Below, piece after piece: positions 55,136 through 64,000 of a DNA stretch of 64,000 bases. The position numbers were made by a program, and so were the translations under genes. The DNA lies in assembly GCA_028823855.1 (NCBI GenBank), contig JAPPFL010000065.1:62001-126000 (forward strand). Direction: 5' to 3'. This stretch comes from Albidovulum sp. (GTDB taxonomy: Bacteria > Pseudomonadota > Alphaproteobacteria > Rhodobacterales > Rhodobacteraceae). The notes below the pieces were generated by a model, which worked only from the letters and a program-made list of their open reading frames with translations, was not told the DNA's origin and did not search any database. Position 1 is the first letter of the stretch. Every line of letters starts with the position of its first letter.

Positions 55136-56695
55136 ATGATTATCGGAACGCCTAGAGAGACCGCCGACGGGGAGCGCCGCGTTGCTATGACGCCCTCATC
55201 GGTGCGTCAACTCTCAAAATTGGGGCATGCCTGCAAAATCGAGTCGGGAGCGGGAGAGTTCGCGCGGTTTCCGGACGGGGAATACGTCGATGCGGGCGCC
55301 GAAATCGTCGGAAACGCGAATTTGCTATGGGAATCGTCGGATGTCGTGTGCAAAATTCGGCCGCCAGTCGAATCGGAAGTTGATTTAATTCGCGGCGGTC
55401 AAACGCTGATTTCGCTCGTTTACCCCGCGCAAAATGAAAGCCTTCTGAAAAATTTGAATTCGCGCGGCGCGACCGTCTTGGCAATGGACATGGTGCCAAG
55501 GATTTCGCGCGCGCAAAAGATGGACGTCCTGTCGTCAATGGCGAATATCGCCGGTTATCGCGCCATAATCGAAGCCGGCAACAATTTTCCAAGGTTCTTT
55601 ACCGGCCAGATAACCGCCGCCGGTAAAGTTCCGCCCGCTAAAGTCCTTGTAATCGGCGCGGGCGTGGCCGGACTTGCGGCTATCGGCGCGGCAGTGTCCC
55701 TCGGGGCGATCGTGAGAGCGTTCGACGTCAGACCGGAGGTCGCGGAGCAAATAGAATCCATGGGAGCTGAATTCCTGTTTCTCGAATTCGAGGAATCCGG
55801 TTCCGGAGAGGGCGGATACGCGAAGCCATCCTCTCCCGAGTTTCGCGAAAAGCAGCTGGCTCTTTTCCGGTCCCAGGCTCCCGATATCGATATTGTCGTT
55901 ACTACTGCTCTCATTCCGGGAATGGATGCGCCGAAACTTTGGCTGGAGGACATGGTTCTGGCCATGAAACCAGGGTCCGTGGTCGTCGATTTGGCGGCCG
56001 AACGGGGTGGAAACTGCGACTTGACCGTACCGGATCAAAAAATCGAAACATCAAACGGAGTCACAATTATAGGTTTCACCGATTTTCCGTCGAGAATGGC
56101 TACTCAGGCGTCGAATTTGTTCGCGACCAACGTGGGCCACATGATCGCGGATCTCACGCCCGATAAAGACGGCGTCCTAGTTCACGACATGGACGACGAC
56201 GTCATAAGGGGAGCCACGGTAGCGAAATGCGGCGAAATCACGTTTCCGCCTCCGCCTCCGAAGATCCAGGCGATTGCCAAACCTCCGCAGAAGGCGCCGG
56301 AACTGACGCCGGAGGAAAAACGCGAGGCCGAAATCGCGGCGTACAAAAAAACCACTCGCGAACAAGTCGCGATGCTCGTCGTCGGCGCTGTACTTTTGCT
56401 TGCCGCGGGCATGTTCGCGCCGGAGAGCTTCATGCAGCATTTCACGGTTTTCGTACTCGCCTGTTTCGTTGGATTCAAAGTGATTTGGGGAGTCGCGCAC
56501 GCACTCCATACGCCCTTGATGTCAGTAACGAATGCGATTTCGGGAATAATCATTCTTGGCGCGCTGCTCCAGATTGGATCGGCATCCACCCTCATTGCCG
56601 TTCTCGCGGGCATTTCAGTACTCATAGCGACGATAAATGTTGTTGGCGGTTTCCTGGTTACTCGCCGCATGCTGGCAATGTTTCAAAAGAGCTAG
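55136..56695 (+). CDS. pntA: NAD(P) transhydrogenase subunit alpha
   Basis: A 519-aa full-length alpha subunit (E. coli type, undivided). The N-terminal NAD-binding part is [20 protein letters not shown] with [20 protein letters not shown] and the RQD-like loop. A proline-rich linker follows ([20 protein letters not shown]), then four membrane helices ([20 protein letters not shown] onward). With PntB it couples proton entry to hydride transfer from NADH to NADP, supplying NADPH. Many alphaproteobacteria split this gene in two; here it is fused. The start is ATG 55136, preceded by TGGAGAC. It is followed 12 bases later by pntB. Confidence 0.95.
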   Translation: MIIGTPRETADGERRVAMTPSSVRQLSKLGHACKIESGAGEFARFPDGEYVDAGAEIVGNANLLWESSDVVCKIRPPVESEVDLIRGGQTLISLVYPAQNESLLKNLNSRGATVLAMDMVPRISRAQKMDVLSSMANIAGYRAIIEAGNNFPRFFTGQITAAGKVPPAKVLVIGAGVAGLAAIGAAVSLGAIVRAFDVRPEVAEQIESMGAEFLFLEFEESGSGEGGYAKPSSPEFREKQLALFRSQAPDIDIVVTTALIPGMDAPKLWLEDMVLAMKPGSVVVDLAAERGGNCDLTVPDQKIETSNGVTIIGFTDFPSRMATQASNLFATNVGHMIADLTPDKDGVLVHDMDDDVIRGATVAKCGEITFPPPPPKIQAIAKPPQKAPELTPEEKREAEIAAYKKTTREQVAMLVVGAVLLLAAGMFAPESFMQHFTVFVLACFVGFKVIWGVAHALHTPLMSVTNAISGIIILGALLQIGSASTLIAVLAGISVLIATINVVGGFLVTRRMLAMFQKS

Positions 56696-56707
56696 GGATA
56701 AATTCGG

Positions 56708-58144
56708 ATGGGAATTGGAATCATAACGGCTGCCTATATTGTCGCAGCAGTCCTTTTCATTCTTTCGCTTGGCGGATTGAGCAATCAAGAGAAGGCCAAG
56801 CGCGCCGTTTGGTACGGCATTTTCGGTATGGCTCTAGCAATTGGGGCGACGGTTCTCGGGCCGGGTATCGGAAATTTCCAGTACCTTGTCCCGCTTGTCC
56901 TTGTCGGAGCGGCAATTGGCGTCGTAGTCGCGCAGCGAGTCGAAATGACGGGCATGCCGCAATTGGTTGCGGCGCTTCATTCGTTTGTCGGTCTTGCCGC
57001 TGTCTTCATTGGACTGAACGCAGACATGTCGCTGTCGCTCGCGGAAGCCGCGATAGAGGCGGGCACCGTAGACGAACTAAAGAATTTTGCGGCGATCGTG
57101 GCGAAGAAGACACCGGTCGAAATCTCGATCATGCTGGTCGAGATATTTTTAGGAATTTTCATTGGCGCGATCACCTTTACCGGTTCCGTGGTCGCATTCG
57201 GAAAGCTCGCCGGCAAAGTGGACGGCAAGCCGAGAAAGCTTCCCGGCGGGCACGCGCTCAACGCAATTGCGACGCTCGCATGCATCGTCCTTGGCTATCT
57301 TTATCTGGACGGTGCCGGGATTTGGACAATGGTCGCCGTCGCTCTAATTGCCGGGTTTATCGGCTGGCACTTGATCATGGGAATTGGCGGCGCCGACATG
57401 CCGGTCGTCGTTTCCATGCTGAACAGCTATTCAGGCTGGGCGGCCGCTGCCATTGGCTTCACTCTCGGAAACGATCTATTGATCGTAACGGGGGCTTTGG
57501 TCGGATCTTCCGGCGCCATACTATCCTACATCATGTGCCGCGCTATGAACCGGCATTTCGTATCGGTCATATTGGGCGGATTTGGCGGCACCGCGATATC
57601 GACGGGAGAGATTGAAGGCGAACAAGTCGCAATCGATGCGGAAGGGGCGGCGACGCTTCTTGAAGATGCCGATGAAATCATAATTGTACCTGGATACGGA
57701 ATGGCAGTTGCGCAGGCGCAGAGTGCGGTTTCGGAGTTAACGAACCGCCTTCGCTCAAAAGGCAAAAATGTTCGGTTCGGCATTCATCCGGTCGCAGGTC
57801 GACTGCCTGGCCACATGAACGTCTTGCTGGCCGAAGCGAAGGTTCCCTACGACATCGTACTTGAAATGGACGAGATCAACGAGGACTTTCCGTCGACTGA
57901 TGTCGCCATCGTCATAGGGTCCAACGACATTGTAAATCCAGCTGCGCAGGAAGACCCGAATTCGCCGATTGCGGGCATGCCGGTACTAGAAGTTTGGAAT
58001 GCAAAATCGGTAATAGTTTCGAAGCGGGGACAGGGAACCGGCTATTCCGGAATAGAAAATCCGCTCTTCTACAAGGAAAATACGAGGATGTATTTCGGGG
58101 ACGCTAAAGCTTCCGTGAATCAATTGCTGGCGATCCTGAATTGA
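56708..58144 (+). CDS. pntB: NAD(P) transhydrogenase subunit beta
   Basis: A 478-aa beta subunit with an N-terminal membrane part of about nine helices ([40 protein letters not shown]). The C-terminal NADP-binding domain III has the signature [15 protein letters not shown], the NADP loop [20 protein letters not shown] and the end [20 protein letters not shown]. Together with PntA it forms the proton-pumping transhydrogenase. Both genes are intact and are likely the main NADPH source in this cell. The downstream 1.4 kb is a decayed spacer. Confidence 0.96.
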   Translation: MGIGIITAAYIVAAVLFILSLGGLSNQEKAKRAVWYGIFGMALAIGATVLGPGIGNFQYLVPLVLVGAAIGVVVAQRVEMTGMPQLVAALHSFVGLAAVFIGLNADMSLSLAEAAIEAGTVDELKNFAAIVAKKTPVEISIMLVEIFLGIFIGAITFTGSVVAFGKLAGKVDGKPRKLPGGHALNAIATLACIVLGYLYLDGAGIWTMVAVALIAGFIGWHLIMGIGGADMPVVVSMLNSYSGWAAAAIGFTLGNDLLIVTGALVGSSGAILSYIMCRAMNRHFVSVILGGFGGTAISTGEIEGEQVAIDAEGAATLLEDADEIIIVPGYGMAVAQAQSAVSELTNRLRSKGKNVRFGIHPVAGRLPGHMNVLLAEAKVPYDIVLEMDEINEDFPSTDVAIVIGSNDIVNPAAQEDPNSPIAGMPVLEVWNAKSVIVSKRGQGTGYSGIENPLFYKENTRMYFGDAKASVNQLLAILN

Positions 58145-58376
58145 CGCGGCGCCAACTCAAATAAGCGTAAAGAATTTGCGCGGGCAAAAATTCGGAATAA
58201 TTGGTTTCGAACCGTTGCCGGGCTCAAGTTGAAGTCCCGTTGTTCCAGGAGAATTTCTACGGTCTTGCTCTGCGCGACTTTTCCGAATGACCGCTGCAAT
58301 TTTTTGCGGCGCTTGCTCCCGCTACCGATTCGGCCGGTGATTCGCGGTCGGCGACCGCACAGTTCTATTCGGCGGC

Positions 58377-58526
58377 CTGGTGGCCGTCGCGCGAAGTCAA
58401 CCGGAAATTGCCCGTGATTGCGTCGGTCGGGAACTTGCCGCTATCCGGCAGAGTTTCGTCGAAGAAATCGAGTATGGCTTCTGCGAAAATTCGGATGCCC
58501 TCGTAGTAGCGCCGGTTGAGTGTCAT
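58377..58526 (-). pseudogene. IS630-family transposase C-terminal remnant
   Basis: A 49-residue stretch reads RRYYEGIRIFAEAILDFFDE, TLPDSGKFPTDAITGNFRLT, then a stop. It resembles the C-terminal end of IS630-type transposases (pattern RRYYxxFxxFxxAIxxFFxxxLP...VTDNFRVI). No core or ends were found. Confidence 0.4.
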
Positions 58527-58678
58527 CTAGCGGTGCGGGGCACCTCATAGCCGTTCGATTAAGCCGGCGCTTGCGTACCGAGAATACGGCCTGCCGCTTC
58601 TCTTCCCGAGCCTGCCAGAACAGGTCCTCGCTTGGAAATACACGCCATTCCTATCGAACCGGCCCCGCGCTCGCGGAA

Positions 58679-58939
58679 TCAGGCGACGGAGATATAAGGC
58701 GTCAATCTATAGGGAAGAAAGAACAATCCTGTGAATGCGCGGCGAATCGCCAGAATCACGCGCTTTTGCTCAGCCATCGACATTGATATTTCCGCACGCT
58801 TGTCGCCTCTCGCCCATGTCAACACGCGAGATCCACAGAGCAAGTAAGGCACAGCATGTTCGTCCGAAAGTGCAACATCTTTCGTTCCACGGCAAATGCA
58901 GACGCCATTCCACTTTATTGGGAATGGACCACGAGGCAT
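58679..58939 (-). pseudogene. HNH endonuclease domain remnant
   Basis: In one minus frame, KWNGVCICRGTKDVALSDEH, AVPYLLCGSRVL and AEISMSMAEQKRVILAIRRA resemble an HNH protein with the pattern C-x2-C...LSDEHxVPY. The second Cys pair is lost (CICRG has one Cys shifted; WARGDKRAE replaces the expected C-x2-C). The reading frame continues upstream without resemblance. Likely dead. Confidence 0.4.
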
Positions 58940-59602
58940 CATATCGACGCTAAAATGAGTGACACCGAGATGTTCCCGCCGATACTTGAAAGGGGCAATT
59001 CGGCAATATGACCTCGATAACCCCTCTAAGATCAATCCGGGGGCCTCAGGCGCGGTCGGGCACCAGGCCTTCATCCTAACGCTCGATTGTTGGTTTTGGG
59101 GCAGATCATCGACTCGCGTTCGGAAGCGTTTCGTGAAAATGGCCTTCAGCGTTTCTTCGCGCGCCCGGAACGGCCCGGCAATCCGACCGAACCGGCTCGG
59201 TGCGCGAAAATGGCGGGCCGCCATGCGCAAAAGGCGTTCGGACTAGCGAAAATTGCCTCCGCCGCGCAGGAAGCGTTACCGCCGACGTCCCGATGCAGAA
59301 TCGGCGCGGCGCGAGTCCCGGCCAGGGTGTCGCCCTCGCGCGAGGTCGAAATTGCAAGAAGATATCTCCGCTCGCGCGAAGTCCGAAATCTGCCTGTGCA
59401 GCGCATGCCGCCGGGTCCGTACTGCTACAGCCTCAAATTCTTGTTTTCCGGTACGAATATTCCTTTCAATCGGCACCGCGAAAATTGCCGCTAATCAAAG
59501 TCAGGTGCTTGATTATTGGCATAATTGCGCTCAAGAATCTTTGTAAACGCTCGCGACGAGCGCTAATTTGCCGCAAGAGTTAAACCAACTGGACGATTGA
59601 AA

Positions 59603-60268
59603 ATGTGCGGAAGATTCGCCGTAACGCTTCCGGTAGATGCCATGTCGCAGTTGTTCGATTGCGCGCCTGCAAACAATTTACCCACCGCTCCGCGCTACAA
59701 TGTTTGCCCGACTCAGCAAGTTTCAGCGGTCGTTTCGCGGCCGGGCGGGCGTAAGCTTGTTGCAATGAGATGGGGCTTTCTCCCGGTCTGGTACAAAAAG
59801 CCGACGGATAGACCGTTGCTTATAAATGCTCGGTCCGAAACAATTGCTAGCAAGCCGGCGTTTAAGTCCGCATGTCGCGAGCGGCGATGCTTGATTCCCG
59901 CAAACGGTTTTTTTGAGTGGACTAAGGACCCTGAAGGAAATCGTTTGCCGTGGTACATTCACCCTTCCGACGGCGAGACATTTGCATTCGCCGGAATTTG
60001 GCAGAATTGGAATAGAGAGGGCGAATCGTTGGCAACTTGCGCTATTGTCACGACGGCCGCCAACCGATCGCTTTCAGCGCTGCATTCGAGAATGCCGGTT
60101 GTCATACGCCGAGACGACGCTGCGCTTTGGCTCGGGGAAAAGGGGAAGGGAGCGGCCGCATTGATGAACGCTGCCGCCGACGATTTTTTCGAATACCACC
60201 GAGTGTCAACCGCGGTTAATTCGAACCGCGCGCAGGGAATCGAGCTTACGGAGAAACTCGGTTGCTAG
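59603..60268 (+). CDS. SOS response-associated peptidase (SRAP/YedK/HMCES family)
   Basis: A 221-aa SRAP protein. Cys2, exposed after Met removal (MCGRF), forms a DNA-protein crosslink with abasic sites in single-stranded DNA. The partner residues are visible at Asn75 (LINARSET), Glu105 (NGFFEW) and His161 (HSRMPVVI), the same set as E. coli YedK. It shields abasic sites during replication. The start must be ATG 59603, since Cys must be second; the TTG six bases upstream would block it. It is solitary; a LexA box was not found by eye. Confidence 0.95.
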   Translation: MCGRFAVTLPVDAMSQLFDCAPANNLPTAPRYNVCPTQQVSAVVSRPGGRKLVAMRWGFLPVWYKKPTDRPLLINARSETIASKPAFKSACRERRCLIPANGFFEWTKDPEGNRLPWYIHPSDGETFAFAGIWQNWNREGESLATCAIVTTAANRSLSALHSRMPVVIRRDDAALWLGEKGKGAAALMNAAADDFFEYHRVSTAVNSNRAQGIELTEKLGC

Positions 60269-60321
60269 GATTTTAGTCGGAGTACGGCGCAGTAGCGAAT
60301 TTTTTGCAATTGGATATTTCG

Positions 60322-60352
60322 TTGTTTAACGATTTTTCTACGAACATATAAT
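60322..60352 (+). promoter_or_regulatory. Candidate promoter of Rieske oxygenase gene
   Basis: TATAAT (60347-60352) is a perfect -10 element. The best upstream match is TTGTTT (60322-60327) at 19 bases, long by two. It lies 41 bases before ATG 60394. Confidence 0.4.
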
Positions 60353-60393
60353 TCGCAGCTCGCAATCAACGCTACGATTTCAAGGAGGGTGCC

Positions 60394-61566
60394 ATGGATG
60401 CGTTGCAAATTCCCGAAAGCGAAATGATCAGCCGCCAGATAGAAACTGCGCGAGGACTCGCCAACGATCACTACATAGGCAGCGACCGATACGATGAGGA
60501 ACGAGAAGCTCTTCTTTTTTCCGCTTGGTCGGGCATAGCCTTTGCATCCGACGTTCCGCACCCTGGAGACGCGATGCCGATCGATTTCGCCGGCTTGCCG
60601 CTGCTTCTCCTACGCGACCACGACGGCGAAATCAACGTATTTCAAAATACGTGCAGGCATAGGGGCATGATTCTCGTCGAGGAAAAGTGCAATCTGAGAG
60701 GAACCATTCGGTGTCCGTATCATAGCTGGTGCTACAATCTGGACGGAACATTGAGAGCTACGCCCCACGTCGGCGGCCCGGGCGTAAATTATGACGAAAA
60801 TGTCGACAGGCGTAACCTCAGCCTTTTTCCTATAAAAACGCATGTATGGCGAGATGTGGTATTCGTGAACATATCGGGCGATGCGCCTGAGTTCGACGAC
60901 TATGCCGACGCGATCAAGGAGCGCTGGAAGGAACACGAAAAGCCTCTCTTTGCGCCAGGAGGTTCCTCAAGCTTTGAATTCGACGTAGCCTGCAACTGGA
61001 AACTGGCAGTAGAAAACTATTGCGAAAGCTATCACCTTCCTTGGATTCATCCCGGACTGAACAGTTATTCCAGGCTTGAAGACCACTATCACATCGAAGA
61101 GCCGGGCTGCTTCTCGGGTCAAGGAACGATGGTATACAGGCAAATAGAAGGCGAGCGCGGAGAGCGATTTCCGGATTTCGAAGGATTGTCCGAGTTTTGG
61201 AACAAGGGGGCCGAATATATCGCGTTCTATCCCAATGTTCTGTTCGCCGCCCAGCGCGACCACGCGTATGCAATTTTGCTTCTGCCGAAGGGGCCTGGCA
61301 GAACCGTGGAGCGCGTGGAAATCAATTACCCATTCGATCCGAAGGATCGTCCGGATCTTTCGAAATTAATCGAATCGAACGCGAAGCAGTGGTACGGCGT
61401 GCTTGAAGAAGATTTGTTTGTCGTCGAAGGCATGCAGAGAGGAAGGCACGGCTTGCTCTTCGATGGCGGAAAATTCGCGCCGAAGATGGACGGTCCAAAC
61501 TACCTTTTTCACCTTTGGGCCGCAGATAGAATGTCGTCGCGCAAATTGCGCCTGGCCGCCGAGTGA
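60394..61566 (+). CDS. Rieske-type ring-hydroxylating oxygenase, large subunit
   Basis: A 390-aa terminal oxygenase. The Rieske 2Fe-2S ligands are Cys87-x-His89 (TCRHRG) and Cys107-x2-His110 (RCPYHSW). The catalytic domain has AVENYCESYHLPWIHPGL with Fe ligands His214 and His219 and the bridging acidic residue before them (Glu211). Glu at the bridging site, rather than Asp, is typical of the quaternary-amine group (CntA/GbcA), so betaine or carnitine-like substrates are possible; aromatic substrates cannot be excluded. AAGGAGGG precedes ATG 60394. No reductase or small beta subunit gene is next to it; a 75-aa ORF overlaps its end. Confidence 0.88.
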   Translation: MDALQIPESEMISRQIETARGLANDHYIGSDRYDEEREALLFSAWSGIAFASDVPHPGDAMPIDFAGLPLLLLRDHDGEINVFQNTCRHRGMILVEEKCNLRGTIRCPYHSWCYNLDGTLRATPHVGGPGVNYDENVDRRNLSLFPIKTHVWRDVVFVNISGDAPEFDDYADAIKERWKEHEKPLFAPGGSSSFEFDVACNWKLAVENYCESYHLPWIHPGLNSYSRLEDHYHIEEPGCFSGQGTMVYRQIEGERGERFPDFEGLSEFWNKGAEYIAFYPNVLFAAQRDHAYAILLLPKGPGRTVERVEINYPFDPKDRPDLSKLIESNAKQWYGVLEEDLFVVEGMQRGRHGLLFDGGKFAPKMDGPNYLFHLWAADRMSSRKLRLAAE

Positions 61567-61790
61567 ATCTCGATGGCATCAATGCGGCCATTCTTGCCGC
61601 GCATTCGGCAGGCGACGGCGTGTCATTGGCAGGTCTTTATCGCCGTGCCGGCGACGAGTTTGTCGCCGCCGGCAGTATTGACGAGGGATGTTTCTTTCTG
61701 ACGCAGGCCTATGTGTATTCTTTAGAATACGGACTGGATTCCGCCGCCTCAATTCGGAGTGTCCTTGTCGCGCACGGGCGTGAACGGTGA
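61563..61790 (+). CDS. Conserved 75-aa protein coupled to Rieske oxygenase
   Basis: GTG 61563 overlaps the TGA stop of the oxygenase by four bases (GTGA), so translation is coupled. The product reads NLDGINAAILAAHSAGDGVS, LAGLYRRAGDEFVAAGSIDE and GCFFLTQAYVYSLEYGLDSA, two helical repeats resembling a short tetratricopeptide-like hairpin pair. A similar small protein is found near several alphaproteobacterial genes of unknown role. No enzymatic residues. It may help assemble or stabilise the oxygenase. Confidence 0.65.
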   Translation: MNLDGINAAILAAHSAGDGVSLAGLYRRAGDEFVAAGSIDEGCFFLTQAYVYSLEYGLDSAASIRSVLVAHGRER

Positions 61791-61935
61791 ATTGTCGAAT
61801 GAGGCCTTTCGCTTACTGCACGGCTCCATTCTGCGGTCGGGCGACTTCAAATCGAGGAAGATTGGCGAGCGTGTCGCTATAGTGTTTCGCAGACCACTTG
61901 CATTGGGTACGAAGACTCCTTATTCTTCAAGTAGC

Positions 61936-62009
61936 GCGGGTGTAGCTCAATGGTAGAGCAGCAGCCTTCCAAGCTGAATACGTGGGTTCGATTCCCATCA
62001 CCCGCTCCA
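61936..62009 (+). tRNA. tRNA-Gly (anticodon TCC)
   Basis: A complete cloverleaf: acceptor GCGGGTG pairs with CACCCGC, the D-arm is GCTC...GAGC, the anticodon loop CTTCCAA has anticodon TCC at 61968-61970, the T-arm is GTGGGTTCGATTCCCAT, and the CCA end is encoded. It decodes GGA and, by wobble, GGG. It is isolated; no other RNA gene is in the window. Confidence 0.95.
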
Positions 62010-62078
62010 TTCCCGGTACGAGAACAATCCATTGAAAACGCGTAAGTTCATTGGGGAGTAGCGGGAATTCCTCGGCGG

Positions 62079-62915
62079 TCATTCTACTACGTCAGGTTCG
62101 GTTCCTTTGCCACGGAGTCTTGAATGCAGCAAGCGCCTTGCTCGCGTGAGCAGCGAGCCTTCGGATTCGAAGATTTCCTTGACCTTAGCGATCTCGGCTT
62201 CTTCTCTTGAATCCAAAAAACCGTCCGCGGACGCGACTTCGTAAAGAAAATCGACCGTCCCCTGCTTAATGGATGCGAAATTGCAGTCCGGATTTTCCGC
62301 CGTGAACTTTGCCAAGTTCCGGGCTAGCCGCCGGATTTCGAAGTTTGCTATGTCTTGTGCCGCCGCTTGCAGAGCGGTGTCCAGGAATTCTTTTTCATAA
62401 CCCCATGATTTTAAAAAATAGTTCAAGATTGTATCGTGTTCCTCCTCGCTGATGCGACGGTCGCTGGCCGCGACTTTCAGCGCCAGAGGCGCAAGCAGGT
62501 CGAATATGGCGATTGCGAGAAAGTCGAGCGGCGTGTTGATGAATTTCGGTACGACTTTGACTCTGCTTTTGGACATCGCCTTTAGTTTTCGCCTCACGAC
62601 AAACCACCCGGCTCCGGAAAGTACGCCTGCAGCGACGATCCATCCAAGCGGGGTGGCCGCGGTTCCGAGACCTAGTAGTCCCATAATCCCGCCGGCTTTG
62701 AAAAATGTACCGGCGACAATTGGCGAACTTGCAATCGCGGCCCCGGTAACTCCGACTCCGCCGACATCCCATAGCTCTTCGGCGACATTCCGAAGCCTGA
62801 GTGACTTGTAGGCGTTTTCGCCGATATCGAGTTTCGCCTTGAATAGGAGCGGTTCGGCTATAGGCGACTCGATGTCGAGCTTTGAGATCTTTTCGCGCCA
62901 GTTCTCTTTGTTCAT
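62079..62915 (-). CDS. TerB-like domain protein with hydrophobic segment
   Basis: A 278-aa product from ATG 62915 (MNKENWREKISKLDIESP); the frame extends to ATG 63026, which would add 37 polar residues. A glycine-rich hydrophobic region lies near residues 60-110 (VGVTGAAIASSPIVAGTFFK, AGGIMGLLGLGTAATPLGWI), then a basic linker. The C-terminal helical half has acidic pairs in the style of TerB domains (VAASDRRISEEEHDTILNYF, then VASADGFLDSREEAEIAKVK). TerB-type proteins occur in tellurite resistance and phage-stress operons, and bind metals at the acidic pairs. It is solitary, next to tRNA-Gly. Function inferred only from this pattern. Confidence 0.6.
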   Translation of the reverse strand: MNKENWREKISKLDIESPIAEPLLFKAKLDIGENAYKSLRLRNVAEELWDVGGVGVTGAAIASSPIVAGTFFKAGGIMGLLGLGTAATPLGWIVAAGVLSGAGWFVVRRKLKAMSKSRVKVVPKFINTPLDFLAIAIFDLLAPLALKVAASDRRISEEEHDTILNYFLKSWGYEKEFLDTALQAAAQDIANFEIRRLARNLAKFTAENPDCNFASIKQGTVDFLYEVASADGFLDSREEAEIAKVKEIFESEGSLLTRARRLLHSRLRGKGTEPDVVE

Positions 62916-63641
62916 TGATATACGGGTAGCCGTCCACGAGCGATTTACGTTCCCTTTCTTCGGTACCTCGTTGGTTTGACCCGAAAAAGGGATCTTGCTT
63001 AAGTCAATATATGACCATTTGGTCAATTACGATACTGTCCGCAAGTAGTCGAATTGCAAACCAAATCGGCTTTTTTCATGCTACGGTCGTTGGTGCGAAC
63101 CTGTTCCCAATCGCCGTTAAGGCCGGTCGGGGTCCAATGGCTTTCGGATGAGTAAATCAGCCGGCTTTCGTAGATATTCGCCGGAAGCCCGGGGGGTAGA
63201 AGCTAAACTTGGCTCTAGGAGAGCGTCAGACGGGTTGCCTGGTCCCCCGTTTGCTTCTTGGCAAATATAGGCGATATTCGGGTTGCATATCGGTGATTTT
63301 CGGAAGCTCCTCTTGGAGTTGCGGCTGCGAAGGAAACCGCGGCGGCGGACGCACGTCGATTCCGGAATGTGGCTGGCTTCCACTGAATAAATTCGTTTCG
63401 GATGTGACCTGCTGCCGATTCGCGGGGGATAACGCTAAGCATCTTTTGAACCGACGCAAGCGCGGTATCAGCTTCGAGGTTGTAGCCGGTATTTGTCAGA
63501 CCTTTGGCGCGTGAAGCGGCTGGACAGAATAGGGGAATGAGAACTGCAGTAGCTGACTAATGGAACTGCCTACGTGATCACCTTGATTCTCTTTGCCCGC
63601 GCGATTGTCGAGGAAGGTTGAAAGGGCAGCTTGCAGAGACA
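62916..63641. other. Spacer, no intact gene
   Basis: About 725 bases with short open frames. The frame before 63026 may be the N-terminus of the TerB-like protein. Nothing else recognisable until the BrnT-like remnant. Confidence 0.4.
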
Positions 63642-63710
63642 TTCGGGATCATCTCGGCCCGAAAGGCCTACGGGACGGAAAGGAGGCGCTACGAAATGGA
63701 AAATGTCTAG
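63642..63710 (+). pseudogene. BrnT toxin C-terminal remnant
   Basis: The plus frame reads FGIISARKAYGTERRRYEME and stops at TAG 63708-63710. This matches the C-terminal motif of BrnT RNase toxins (ISARKATRRERRRYEE). The upstream catalytic core was not found in any frame. A BrnA-like remnant follows directly. Confidence 0.5.
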
Positions 63711-63935
63711 CTATGCGCTGTATTAATTCCACTCCTTCCGGCAGTACAACGGGACGATCTGGCGCGCTTGGCAAGAATGCCGGAGGACCAGATCGTATGC
63801 GGCGACATCCCGGCTCTCAGCGAAGAACAATTGGCCGGGATAAGGCGCGGATTGTTCTACCGGCCCGTGAAGCAACAGATCACTTCGTGGATGGATTCTA
63901 AAGAACTGGAGCGGTTCGAGGCAGGCGGCGGGATT
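63711..63935 (+). pseudogene. BrnA antitoxin remnant
   Basis: The same frame continues with LARMPEDQIVCGDIPALSEE, QLAGIRRGLFYRPVKQQITS and WMDSKELERFEAGG, the pattern of BrnA antitoxins (MPDxxIDTSDIP...LFYRPVKQQITLRLDADVLxWF). No start codon is in place before the core, and the C-terminal ribbon-helix-helix part (KGYQTRIN...) is missing. The frame runs on to the window end without resemblance. Confidence 0.5.
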
Positions 63936-64000
63936 AACTGCGGCGCTGTTCCCACGGCCAACCGAAGCCTCGCCAGCTTCGCGTTTCGCCTTAAACGGAT

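Larger units (their letters stand above)
58145..59602. other. Long decayed spacer
   Basis: About 1.46 kb with no intact gene. It contains two recognised remnants on the minus strand (an IS630 transposase end and an HNH nuclease domain). The rest shows only short open frames. The A/T-rich last 80 bases lead into the SRAP gene. Confidence 0.5.

Noticed and set aside
56227-57615. 462-aa plus-strand ORF overlapping pntA and pntB
   Set aside because: Out-of-frame shadow of pntAB, rich in arginine, serine and cysteine.

Overview
The window looks like a piece of an alphaproteobacterial chromosome. The evidence is an rpsD of the alphaproteobacterial type, the short (447 aa) prolyl-tRNA synthetase, the order AI-2E permease / HdaA-like / ppk / ppx, the adjacent lolC-lolD pair, and an EAMA / SRAP / transhydrogenase gene set typical of that class. 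I cannot name a genus. Intact genes are separated by long spacers (about 0.5-1.7 kb), and several spacers carry recognisable gene corpses: ion channel, AAA ATPase, HNH nuclease, IS630 transposase, BrnT/BrnA. This suggests a genome in decay, for example a host-associated or recently bottlenecked lineage.

Layout. 1-5.9 kb: the end of a GH4 glycosidase, a decayed spacer, rpsD, an MFS permease, msrA and prmA. 5.9-9.0 kb: a GC-rich island holding a SulP anion transporter between two degenerate IS66 copies. It was apparently inserted into the last codons of prmA, so the IS end now supplies the prmA stop codon. 9.1-11.8 kb: a small lipoprotein and glyA (minus), nadK (plus). 13.4-19.8 kb: a complete carbohydrate ABC operon (binding protein, two permeases, 2-hydroxyacid dehydrogenase, ATPase, LacI regulator) behind two LacI-type operators exactly 21 bp apart. 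20.3-25.8 kb: AI-2E permease, HdaA-like protein, ppk, ppx. 25.9-29.2 kb: proS, lolC, lolD. 29.2-38.5 kb (minus): a fatty-acid oxidation block (acyl-CoA ligase, fadB, fadA, GST, acyl-CoA dehydrogenase). 38.7-39.9 kb: an ArsP_2-type metal permease behind a Fur/Mur-like box. 40.3-42.6 kb: two hotdog thioesterases and a MATE pump. 42.9-45.6 kb: a dead COG3950-type ATPase next to a GC-rich XRE regulator plus conserved 334-aa protein module. 46.4-49.9 kb: an EamA exporter and a Bcr/CflA-type MFS pump.

49.95-53.19 kb is the clearest mobile unit: an IS1595-type transposon with perfect 24-bp terminal inverted repeats and a perfect 8-bp target duplication (AATGAAAA). It has an intact transposase and cargo of two outer-envelope lipoproteins (one TbpB/factor-H-binding-like), three small ORFs and a strongly structured leader. 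I consider it the most interesting object in the window.

53.9-64 kb: a second 2-hydroxyacid dehydrogenase, pntA-pntB, IS630 and HNH remnants, an SRAP protein, a Rieske oxygenase with a coupled 75-aa partner, tRNA-Gly(TCC), a TerB-like protein and a decayed BrnT/BrnA toxin-antitoxin locus.

All functional calls come from reading the translations. No database search or base-composition calculation was run.
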